Position numbers and translations under genes: made by a program. Below, piece after piece: positions 24,498 through 31,816 of a stretch of 32,137 nt of DNA (the first letter of the stretch is position 1; every line of letters starts with the position of its first letter). The DNA is from Acidobacteria bacterium Ga0077553 (GTDB lineage: Bacteria; Acidobacteriota; Terriglobia; Bryobacterales; Bryobacteraceae): contig LNFE01000180.1 in NCBI GenBank assembly GCA_001464575.1, positions 1 to 32,137 of the forward strand, in the 5' to 3' direction. A model generated the notes under the pieces. The model made no database searches and was not told where the DNA came from. It saw nothing but the letters and a program-made list of their open reading frames with translations.

Positions 24498-24938
24498 ACT
24501 CCCGCTCATCATCGCGTCCCACCGTCGCTGCATCTCCTCCGGCGTCACCTGCTCCACGGCCTCAGCCAAGAACCACGAGAACCCGAACGGATCCGTCACC
24601 ATGCCCGTCTTCTCTCCGTAGAACTCCACCTTCACCGGCCGGATCAACATCGCCCCGGCCTCCACCGCCCGCGCCACCGCCGCCTCCGCGTCCGCCACCA
24701 CCAGGTGCATCTTCATCGGGCAGCCCCCCACCGTATGCGGGCTCAGCGCCCCGAAGTCCGGATACTCATCCGACAGCATCACCACTGAAGTCCCCAGCGC
24801 CAACTCCGCATGCCCAATCTTCCCGTCCGGCCCCACCAACCGGTACTTCTCCTTGGCGCCAAACGCCCTCTCATAAAACGCAATCGCCTCAGCGGCGCCT
24901 TTCACGGTCAAGTAAACTAACGGAGTAATGGTTTCCAC
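24495..24938 (-). CDS. VOC-superfamily (PhnB/glyoxalase-like) protein
   Basis: A 147-residue protein made of two beta-alpha-beta-beta-beta units: ITPLVYLTVKGAAEAIAFYERAFGAKE opens the first, and KMHLVVADAEAAVARAVEAGAMLIRPV opens the second. KVEFYGEKTGMVTDPFGFSWFLAEAVEQVT closes the fold. This is the PhnB-like branch of the vicinal-oxygen-chelate superfamily, which includes bleomycin- and fosfomycin-type resistance proteins and many of unknown substrate. The start is a GTG at 24938 immediately beside the TetR operator, so expression is probably repressed by the divergent TetR protein. Which compound it handles is not shown by the sequence. Confidence 0.85.
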   Translation of the reverse strand: METITPLVYLTVKGAAEAIAFYERAFGAKEKYRLVGPDGKIGHAELALGTSVVMLSDEYPDFGALSPHTVGGCPMKMHLVVADAEAAVARAVEAGAMLIRPVKVEFYGEKTGMVTDPFGFSWFLAEAVEQVTPEEMQRRWDAMMSGS

Positions 24939-24943
24939 ATTAC

Positions 24944-24958
24944 ATTACATAATGTAAT
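24944..24958. promoter_or_regulatory. Palindromic TetR operator between VOC and tetR-like genes
   Basis: ATTACAT-A-ATGTAAT is a perfect 7-bp inverted repeat around one central base, placed in the 23-bp gap between divergent starts. It covers the TAATGT box of the TetR-like gene and lies just before the VOC start, so a bound dimer would block both promoters. Confidence 0.75.
24950..24955 (+). promoter_or_regulatory. TANNNT box of the TetR-like gene, inside the operator
   Basis: TAATGT ends six bases before the ATG at 24962, with AATTAA between and no Shine-Dalgarno. A leaderless mRNA under autorepression is likely. Confidence 0.5.
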
Positions 24959-24961
24959 TAA

Positions 24962-25555
24962 ATGCCCATGTCAATCCCCAAAGCCCCGGGCCGCCCCCGC
25001 AACCCTGCCATCCGTCTCGCCGTCCTCGACGCTGCCCGTGCTCTTCTCGCCGAAGGTGGCCTGCCCGCCGTCACCATCGAAGCCCTCGCCGCGCGCACCG
25101 GCGTCTCGCGTCCCACCATCTATCGCCACTGGCCCAACAGCGCCGCCGTCGCCATGGAAGCCTTTGTCTCCGCCACCCTTCCCGCCGGCTCACTCAAGCC
25201 CACCGGCTCCCCGCTCACCGATCTCGCCGCCCACCTGCGCAAACTCACCCAAACCTTCGCCACCCCCACCGGCCGCTCTGCCGCCGCGCTCCTCGCCGCC
25301 TCCCAAGGCGAGACCGAACTCACCAAGGCCTTCCGCAATCACTTCATCATGACCGCCCGCCAGGAAGGCCGCCGCCTGCTCCAACTCGCCGCCGCCCAAG
25401 GCCAACTCCGCCCCCGCCTCGACCTCGAACTCACCCTCGACCTCATCTACGGCCCTCTCTACTTCCGCCTCCTCATGGGCCACGCCGAACTCTCAAAGTC
25501 CTTTACGGACCGTCTGCTCCAACTCGCTCTCGCCGGTCTCGCCCCCCGCCCCTAA
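24962..25555 (+). CDS. TetR/AcrR-family transcriptional repressor
   Basis: A 197-residue regulator. The N-terminal helix-turn-helix is at about 24-60 (AARALLAEGGLPAVTIEALAARTG, then VSRPTIYRHWPNSAAVAMEAF). The C-terminal ligand-binding domain resembles the TetR_C_11/16 type (LTKAFRNHFIMTARQEGRRLL; LDLELTLDLIYGPLYFRLLMGHAELS). The ATG at 24962 is preceded by the palindrome that it most likely binds. It probably represses itself and the VOC gene, and perhaps, by read-through, the epimerase operon that begins 9 bp after the VOC stop. The inducer is unknown. The stop shares bases with the convergent amidohydrolase stop. Confidence 0.9.
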   Translation: MPMSIPKAPGRPRNPAIRLAVLDAARALLAEGGLPAVTIEALAARTGVSRPTIYRHWPNSAAVAMEAFVSATLPAGSLKPTGSPLTDLAAHLRKLTQTFATPTGRSAAALLAASQGETELTKAFRNHFIMTARQEGRRLLQLAAAQGQLRPRLDLELTLDLIYGPLYFRLLMGHAELSKSFTDRLLQLALAGLAPRP

Positions 25556-26841
25556 CGCGCCCGGTCGTTGCGGTAAACCGTCCCCTCTTTCATCACGAAG
25601 AACACCCGCTCCGTCTGCCGGATGTCCGCCACCGGATCCCCCGGCACCGCCACCAAGTCGGCAATCTTTCCCGGCGTCAGCGTTCCCAACCGGTCCGCCA
25701 CGCCCAACAAATCCGCCGTCGCGCTCGTCGCCGCCCGCAACGCTGCCACCGGCGTCATCCCATGCTCCACCAGCAGTCGAAACTCCCCTGCGTTCCGCCC
25801 ATGCGGATACACCCCCGCGTCTGTCCCGAACGCAATCTTCACCCCCGCCGCAATCGCGCGCCGCACCGTGCGGTCAATCGCATCCAGCGCCAGCTTCCCC
25901 TTGCGCACCACCCGCGGGTCCAACCGTCCGCCCGCAATCCCCTCCTTCACGCCCTCGTAGGCCATCAACGTCGGCACGTAGTAGGTCCCCTTCTCCACCA
26001 TCAGCCGCAACGCCTCATCGTCAAGAAACGAGCCGTGCTCAATCGAATCAATCCCCGCGCGGATTGCCCGCTTCGCGCCCTCGGGGCCATGCGCATGCGC
26101 CGCCGCCTTCTTCCCCATGCTGTGCGCCTGGTCCACGAGCGCGTTCATCTCCTCCTGCGTCAACTGCGGCGAATCCACATCGTTGTTCAGTGACATCACG
26201 CCGCCCGTCGCGCACACCTTAATCACGTCCGCCCCGTTCTTCACATTCCACCGCACCGCCGCCCGTATCCCGTCCGGCCCGTTGGCCACCGCCGGGTTCT
26301 CCATACCTTCGGCCAGCGCCCCCGGCATGTACCCGTTCGTCGAATCGCAATGCCCGCCCGTCGTCCCGATCGAATTCACCACCGTTAACATCCGCGGCCC
26401 CTCCACATACCCCTTGCTGATCCCCTCGCGCAGCCCGATGTTCATCATCTGCGCCCCGCCCAAATCCCGGATCGTTGTGAAACCCGCTCGCAGCGTCACC
26501 CTCGCCATCGGCACCGCCGACAGCGTCCGCTCTGGAATCGACTGCGTCAACCCTGCCAACTGCCGCGTCGCGCTATCCCCCTGCCCGCCGCCGCGCAGAT
26601 GCGTGTGTGCGTCCATGAACCCCGGCAGCAGCGTCGCATCGCCCAACTCAATCACCCGCGCCCCCGCCGGCAAGGGCCCCGTCGGATTCACGCTCTCAAT
26701 CCGCGTGCCGTTGATCACCACCACCCCCGGCGAGACCACCGTATTCGACTGGCCGTCAAAGAGCCGGTCCGCCTTCAACACCACCACTTGAGCCCAGCTG
26801 GAAACCGTCAGGAAGAAGAAGCAGAAAGAGGCAACGCGCAT
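25552..26841 (-). CDS. Secreted amidohydrolase (prolidase/imidazolonepropionase-like)
   Basis: A 429-residue metal-dependent hydrolase of the amidohydrolase superfamily. The ATG at 26841 gives a signal peptide (MRVASFCFFFLTVSSWAQ). An upstream frame to 26952 is only antisense-like Arg-rich sequence. Metal-site motifs are MDAHTHL (His79, His81), the likely bridging Lys in ADVIKVCATGGV, AAHAHG, SIEHGSF and FGTDAG. An N-terminal beta-sandwich strand set (LKADRLFDGQSNTVVSPG) and the C-terminal LTPGKIADLVAVPGDPVADI complete the fold. The branch includes Xaa-Pro and lysine dipeptidases and ochratoxin-type amidases. The exact substrate is open. The start lies 34 bp inside the upstream GT-GT-thioesterase gene, and a TATACT box ends six bases before the ATG. 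Confidence 0.88.
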   Translation of the reverse strand: MRVASFCFFFLTVSSWAQVVVLKADRLFDGQSNTVVSPGVVVINGTRIESVNPTGPLPAGARVIELGDATLLPGFMDAHTHLRGGGQGDSATRQLAGLTQSIPERTLSAVPMARVTLRAGFTTIRDLGGAQMMNIGLREGISKGYVEGPRMLTVVNSIGTTGGHCDSTNGYMPGALAEGMENPAVANGPDGIRAAVRWNVKNGADVIKVCATGGVMSLNNDVDSPQLTQEEMNALVDQAHSMGKKAAAHAHGPEGAKRAIRAGIDSIEHGSFLDDEALRLMVEKGTYYVPTLMAYEGVKEGIAGGRLDPRVVRKGKLALDAIDRTVRRAIAAGVKIAFGTDAGVYPHGRNAGEFRLLVEHGMTPVAALRAATSATADLLGVADRLGTLTPGKIADLVAVPGDPVADIRQTERVFFVMKEGTVYRNDRAR

Positions 26842-29800
26842 GAATGGAGTATAGCCGCCAGCTCCGTAAAGAACGACTCTTCCGTTTGAAAATAGAAGTG
26901 CCCGCCGGCGAACGTCCGCTGCGCGAACGATCCCGCCGTCACCTCGCCCCACGGCGCCAGATGCTCCGCCGTCACCTGCGGATCCTCCGCCCCACCCAAC
27001 GCCACTACCGGAACCCGCAGCAACTCCCCCGGCTCATACACCCACCGCCGGAACAGCCGCGTATCCCGCCGGAACGCCGGCAGCAAAGCTTCCAACCGTT
27101 CCCGCGGCGCCCCACCCAGCCGCTCCAACTGCGCCAACAACTCCGCATCGCTAGGCTCGGCCGGAGGCACATAGCCAATGCGGAACTTCGGCGCCCGCGC
27201 CGCCGAAACCACCAACGCCGCCGGAGCCACCCGCCGGGCCACTTCAAACGCTAGCCCCGCGCCCATCGAGTGCCCGAAGAACACGGCGTCGTCGGTCAAC
27301 AGCGGCTTCACCTGCCGGGCCAACTGCTCCACCAACTCATCAATCCCCGCCCACTCCCGCTGCGGCAGCCGGATCGGAATCACGGCGAAATCCGCGCCCA
27401 ACCGCTCCTGCCAGCCCCGGTACGCCAACGGCCCCGCCCCCGCCCACGGAAAGCAGAATACCCGCCGCCCACGCGCCGGCACCGCGGGCATCCACGCCGC
27501 CCGCTCCTTTAGCCGCAGCTCCAGCAGCCGCCGCCGCTCCGAACTCAATCCCACCAACGGCCCCGCGCCTGCCGTCCGCGTCGCCAAGCCCCGCTTCGGC
27601 CGATGCAGCAGGCTCTCGCAGTAGGCCTCAAACGGCAGCACGTTCAAATTCTCCATGTAGTGCAGCGCCTTCTCGCGGGACAACGCCGACAGCTTCTCCC
27701 AATGCCGCTGATCCGTCGTCAACCGCCGCAGCGCCTCAATCCACGGCTCCAGGTTCTGCGGCGGCACCTCCGCCACCGGCACCATGTGCTCGTCCACGGC
27801 GCCCCGGTACACCGTCACCGGGTTCACCGGCAACAGATACGGTACGCCCAACATCGCCTCGTGCAATCCGCCCACGTTGGCGCCCAGCACCGGCACGCCC
27901 CGCGACAAGCTTTCGAGCACCATGCGGCTCCGTGCCTCCGCCCACACCGAAGGCACCAGCGTCGCTCGGCTCTGCGCCAGCAACTCGTCGATGTTGTCCG
28001 TCCGCGGCAGCATGTGAATGTTCGGCCGCTTCTCCAGCTCCGCCAGGTCCTCGTGCGTCGTCCCCCACGAAGCCACCGCCCCGAAGGTCACCTCCGGCAT
28101 CGCATCCGCCAACCCCAACAGAATGGAAATCCCTTTTACCGCGCAAGGGTTCACCATCAGCACATACGGATTGTCGAACTTCCCCAGCAACGGCGCCGGC
28201 CCCGGCTCGAGCAACGAAATCGGCACGTGGATCGCCTGCGACAATCCGCCGTGCTCCCGCGCATAGCCAGCCACATAATGCGACACGCCCACTACGCCGT
28301 CCGCCTGCGCCAACAGTTGCGTCCGCTCCTCGTGCACCCCCGAACTGTCCGGCCCGAACGGCACCGCAATCGTCGCGCGTATCAGGTACACCACGCGCGC
28401 CCGCGGCGCCCGCACCGCCAGGTCGAACAGCAACTGCGCCGGGTCATCCGTCGACGTCACAATCACGTCCGGATCAAACTCATCAATCTGCCGCTGGAAA
28501 TACGGGCGCCACAGCGGGCTGCGCGTCAACGTCCGTACGTCCACGCCTTTGAGCGAGAACGTCACCTCCGTCTCGCCCACCGTCGGGCTCAAGCCCCGCG
28601 TCGCCAACGCGTTCAGGTACGTCGCATGGTCCGCCTCGCCGAAGGATTCGACGCGCGTCACCACTCGCACATGATGGCCCCGCGCCGCCAACGCCTCCAT
28701 CAGCAGCCGGTTCGATTTGTCCCCGCCTCCCGCCGACGGGTAGTACAGCGAGTTATGCGCCAGCAGCACTCGCAGCTTCCGCCGCGATACCAGGTACCGC
28801 TCCAGATCATTCGCATCCAGCGCCGAAACAAACCGCTCCGCCGCCGCCCGCGACTTCGCCGCCTCCGCCTCCCACGCCGTCTCGTTCGTCGTCAGTTCCT
28901 CGAGCGCCGCCGTCCACAGCGTCAGGTCCTGCTCCACGTCCACCGGCCGGGGCATGTGGTTCTCATCGAAGTCCGACAGGTACTTCGTAATCGGCTGCAC
29001 CGGAATCACGTACCCCGTGCCCGCCTTCGCCTCCGCCAAGCCCCCGGAGTTCGAAGCCACCACGGGCAAGCCGCGCAGCATCGCCTCCATCGTAATTAGG
29101 CCAAACCCCTCGTACCAAAGCGACGGCATCAGCAGCAGCCGCGCCTGCCCCAACACGTCTTCGATATCCGGCACCGACTCAAGCACCGTCACATTCGGCA
29201 ACCCGCCCAGCAACTCCCGATCCGCCGACGTCGTCCCCCAACCTGCCAACGCGGCAAACTCCAAATGCGGCATCCGCTTGGCCAACCCCGCCAGCACCGT
29301 CACCCCTTTCACGACGCAAGGGTTCACCATCAGGATGTACCGGTTATCGAACCGGCCCAGCTTCCGCCACGGCGCCGTTCCATAAATCGGCGGATGAATC
29401 ACCACCGGCTGCACGCCCAGGTGCTCCCGCACGTAGCCCGCCATGTGCCGGCCAATCACCACCACGCCCCGCGCCTGTCGCACCAGCGCCGACGCCGCCG
29501 CGTCCGGGTACCAGCTCTCCGGCCCAAACGGCATGAACTGCGGCGTATGCGCCACGAAAATCAGCCGCCCCGGCGCCACGCGAAACGCCTCCCGCAGCAG
29601 CACATGGCTCAGGTCTTCGCTCGAAACCAGCACCCAGTCCGGCTTCCACGTTTCAATCTCCGCCGCCAACTGATCCACGTGTCGCGTCAACTCCGGCACC
29701 CGCAAAATCGAAATGCCCCGCCGCGTCGTCTCGCCCGCCGCATCATGCGCCGCACACACCACGCGCACCGCATGGCCCGCCGCGGCCAGCGCCTCCAGCC

Positions 29801-29873
29801 AAATCAGATTGCTCCGCGTCGACCCTCCGCGCGGCGGCTCGTACGAAGCGTTAGAAGTTAAGAGAACGCGCAT
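26808..29873 (-). CDS. Tandem GT4 glycosyltransferases fused to a type II thioesterase
   Basis: A 1,021-residue, three-module protein. Module 1 (about 1-362) and module 2 (about 366-760) are both GT-B/GT4 glycosyltransferases with the same layout. Each has an N-terminal Gly-rich loop (PRGGSTRSN; SAGGGDKSN), LMVNPC.VKG, and an E-X7-E motif (Glu255/Glu263; Glu646/Glu654). They look like an internal duplication that has diverged. A linker with LSSERRRLLELRLKER (776-791) resembles linkers in NRPS/PKS proteins. Module 3 (about 803-1017) is a type II thioesterase: FCFPWAGAGP, GHSMGAG with Ser869, GGAEDP with Asp964 and GGHFYF with His992. The ATG at 29873 overlaps the FkbH-ACP gene by 16 bp. I know of no standard family with this order. 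A role in releasing an acyl or glyceryl group from the neighbouring carrier protein and joining it to a sugar acceptor is inferred. Confidence 0.85.
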   Translation of the reverse strand: MRVLLTSNASYEPPRGGSTRSNLIWLEALAAAGHAVRVVCAAHDAAGETTRRGISILRVPELTRHVDQLAAEIETWKPDWVLVSSEDLSHVLLREAFRVAPGRLIFVAHTPQFMPFGPESWYPDAAASALVRQARGVVVIGRHMAGYVREHLGVQPVVIHPPIYGTAPWRKLGRFDNRYILMVNPCVVKGVTVLAGLAKRMPHLEFAALAGWGTTSADRELLGGLPNVTVLESVPDIEDVLGQARLLLMPSLWYEGFGLITMEAMLRGLPVVASNSGGLAEAKAGTGYVIPVQPITKYLSDFDENHMPRPVDVEQDLTLWTAALEELTTNETAWEAEAAKSRAAAERFVSALDANDLERYLVSRRKLRVLLAHNSLYYPSAGGGDKSNRLLMEALAARGHHVRVVTRVESFGEADHATYLNALATRGLSPTVGETEVTFSLKGVDVRTLTRSPLWRPYFQRQIDEFDPDVIVTSTDDPAQLLFDLAVRAPRARVVYLIRATIAVPFGPDSSGVHEERTQLLAQADGVVGVSHYVAGYAREHGGLSQAIHVPISLLEPGPAPLLGKFDNPYVLMVNPCAVKGISILLGLADAMPEVTFGAVASWGTTHEDLAELEKRPNIHMLPRTDNIDELLAQSRATLVPSVWAEARSRMVLESLSRGVPVLGANVGGLHEAMLGVPYLLPVNPVTVYRGAVDEHMVPVAEVPPQNLEPWIEALRRLTTDQRHWEKLSALSREKALHYMENLNVLPFEAYCESLLHRPKRGLATRTAGAGPLVGLSSERRRLLELRLKERAAWMPAVPARGRRVFCFPWAGAGPLAYRGWQERLGADFAVIPIRLPQREWAGIDELVEQLARQVKPLLTDDAVFFGHSMGAGLAFEVARRVAPAALVVSAARAPKFRIGYVPPAEPSDAELLAQLERLGGAPRERLEALLPAFRRDTRLFRRWVYEPGELLRVPVVALGGAEDPQVTAEHLAPWGEVTAGSFAQRTFAGGHFYFQTEESFFTELAAILHSCALPLSASSS
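26848..26853 (-). promoter_or_regulatory. TANNNT box of the amidohydrolase gene
   Basis: TATACT on the minus strand ends six bases before the ATG at 26841 and lies inside the 3' end of the GT-GT-thioesterase gene. No Shine-Dalgarno is present, so a leaderless transcript separate from the upstream gene is likely. Confidence 0.5.
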
Positions 29874-31804
29874 AACCGGGTTATTTCGGACCGAACCTCA
29901 TCATCGGACATCGCCGCAATTTCGCCCATCACCGCGGCCACCTCGGCCGGGTCATACGCGCCCAAATGTTGCGTCTCTACCATCTCGGCCAGCTTCTCGA
30001 GCGTCGTGTCCGCCGAGTAGACATCGTCCATCGCCAACTCGATGCCGAACTCCTCATGCACCCGCGTCACCAGCAGCACCGCCAACAGCGAGTGCCCGCC
30101 CAGGTCGAAAAAGTTGTCCTCGGTGGAAATCGCCGGCTGCCCCAACAGCTCCGCCCAGATCGTTGCCAACCGGCGCTCGGCGTCCGTCACCGGCGGATGC
30201 GCCACTGCGCGTACCGGCGCCGCCTGCATCTGCTCGGCCAACATCGCGGCCTGAATCCGTTCCACTGTATCCAGGTGCGTCGCAATGCGCTGGTAGTCGT
30301 GGAACCGGTCCGCCGCCGCCACCGGTGCCATGGCGGCCACCGGCGCCGATGCCGGAGCAGAGAACTCGACCATCTGCATCTCGCCCCCGCTCAGCGTCGC
30401 CGTCCCCTGCGCCTGCCCCGTCAGCTCCCGAAAAAACGTCTGCGCCGGGGCGTTCCGCGCCGTCGGCACCAGCTCGAAGGTCAACGCCGCGAAGTGCTCG
30501 CCCAGCCACCGCACCACGGCATGTTCCACACCCCGGCCCAGCACCCGGCAGCTCAGCAGGAACGTATCCACAATCCCGTCCTGCACCACCACAAGCCCCG
30601 TGAATCCATACTCTCCAAACCGGTCGGTCACGTGAATCGAGAACACGGGCAACCCCGCCAGCTCCGCCTCCGTCCGCCGCCGCGTCGTGAAGTTGAACTG
30701 GTTGGTCCGCTGCGTCAACTGCGCCGCCCGCGGCAGCTCATGCGGATGCAGCAGATGCACGTCCACCTGCAGTTGCAGCGTTTCGTAAAAGTGTTCCAGG
30801 CTCGCCGCCGCCGCAAACGACTGCTGCAGTTGGTAGCTCGCCGCCCGGTTCCGATCCGCCTCCGTCACCACCGGATGGTCAAACGCCCAAACGTGGTCGA
30901 GGTAGTGCGGAATGTCCGCTTCGGGCAGCGTCAACCCCAACACCTCCGGCGCGCCCTCGGCCAATTCTGCAATCTCTTTGGCGTTATCGTCGAGCAGGAT
31001 GAACGAGTCCGCCCCCAGCGAAAGCTCGCCGGCCATCTGCCGCAGGCCTTCGGATTTTGGCGCCCACGAAAGCCGATGCGCCGTGATGTGTTCCCGCCGC
31101 AGCACCATCTCCGGATGCGCCTCGAACGTCTGCCACACATCGTCCGGATTGTTCTTCGACGACAGCGTCAACAGCATGCCCGCCTCGCGCTGCGCCAGAA
31201 GAAACTGCTGCAGGGCCTGCCGAGGCTCGTCAATCGTCACGCCCGTCGGCCCGTCCTCGCCGCACACACCTGTCCACAGCGTATGGTCACAGTCGAGCGA
31301 AATCACCTTGAACGGGGGCCGCTTCAACGCGTGCAGCAGCCGGGCGATCGCCGTTCCCAGCGCCGTGAAGTAAGCCGGGGTATAGGGAATCCGGCCCAGC
31401 CGGTCCGCCGCCTCGTCCGCCCATTCGGCCACTGGGTATTGCGCGGTCTCGACGACAAACAAGTTCGGCCGCGCCGCCACCGGCACCTGCCGCGGCGGGC
31501 ACAGCGCCAGCAGCGTGGGAACGCTGAAACGTTGGGTGTCCAGCGTCGCCAGCAGTTCGTCCAGCCGCGCCTGCTCGTCGGCCTCGGTCGCGCCGTCGAA
31601 CTGCGCCAGGTCGGATGGACGCACGAGGATGACGTTGGCCCCGTCCCGATTCCGGGCGAACAGCCCACCGGGGTCCAGCACGGTCTGCAGCACCTGGTTA
31701 TACGGAGCGAACTCAATCGTCCACGGCTCCCCCAATTGGCGAGCCCAGAATTCCAACACCGGCTGGATCGGCTCGGCGGTAAACGTGGCGCTAATGCAGA
31801 TCAA
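29858..31804 (-). CDS. FkbH-like HAD protein fused to an acyl carrier protein
   Basis: A 648-residue protein. FkbH-type enzymes take a glyceryl unit from 1,3-bisphosphoglycerate, dephosphorylate it and load it on a carrier protein. Residues 1-155 are the family's N-terminal domain. The HAD core has DCDHTLW (Asp171, Asp173), LSSKNN (214-219) and LLDDNAKE (270-277). The C-terminal acyltransferase-like part has LTQRTNQFNFTTRRR (363-377). After a Pro/Ala linker an ACP/PCP domain (about 538-615) carries the phosphopantetheine site DLGGHS (Ser572). A tail MSDDEV resembles assembly-line C-termini. The start is a TTG with a TAAACT box six bases before it. The enzyme plus its own carrier suggests glyceryl-S-ACP supply for the downstream GT-GT-thioesterase protein (inference). 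Confidence 0.9.
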   Translation of the reverse strand: MICISATFTAEPIQPVLEFWARQLGEPWTIEFAPYNQVLQTVLDPGGLFARNRDGANVILVRPSDLAQFDGATEADEQARLDELLATLDTQRFSVPTLLALCPPRQVPVAARPNLFVVETAQYPVAEWADEAADRLGRIPYTPAYFTALGTAIARLLHALKRPPFKVISLDCDHTLWTGVCGEDGPTGVTIDEPRQALQQFLLAQREAGMLLTLSSKNNPDDVWQTFEAHPEMVLRREHITAHRLSWAPKSEGLRQMAGELSLGADSFILLDDNAKEIAELAEGAPEVLGLTLPEADIPHYLDHVWAFDHPVVTEADRNRAASYQLQQSFAAAASLEHFYETLQLQVDVHLLHPHELPRAAQLTQRTNQFNFTTRRRTEAELAGLPVFSIHVTDRFGEYGFTGLVVVQDGIVDTFLLSCRVLGRGVEHAVVRWLGEHFAALTFELVPTARNAPAQTFFRELTGQAQGTATLSGGEMQMVEFSAPASAPVAAMAPVAAADRFHDYQRIATHLDTVERIQAAMLAEQMQAAPVRAVAHPPVTDAERRLATIWAELLGQPAISTEDNFFDLGGHSLLAVLLVTRVHEEFGIELAMDDVYSADTTLEKLAEMVETQHLGAYDPAEVAAVMGEIAAMSDDEVRSEITRLCAFS

Positions 31805-31810
31805 AACTCT

Positions 31811-31816
31811 AGTTTA
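31811..31816 (-). promoter_or_regulatory. TANNNT box sharing the DUF5615 stop codon
   Basis: TAAACT on the minus strand; its first three bases are the TAA stop of the DUF5615 gene. It ends six bases before the TTG start at 31804. No Shine-Dalgarno is present at a normal distance. Confidence 0.4.

Noticed and set aside
23364..24788. A 474-codon plus-strand frame
   Set aside because: Arg/Pro/His-rich and antisense to the epimerase gene, which has a complete SDR fold.
27603..29099. A 498-codon plus-strand frame
   Set aside because: Antisense to the GT-GT-thioesterase gene with low-complexity Arg/His composition and no ribosome-binding site.
26808..31804. Complete NRPS/PKS gene cluster
   Set aside because: Only a carrier domain, an FkbH domain and a type II thioesterase are present. 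No ketosynthase, acyltransferase, adenylation or condensation domain is in the window.
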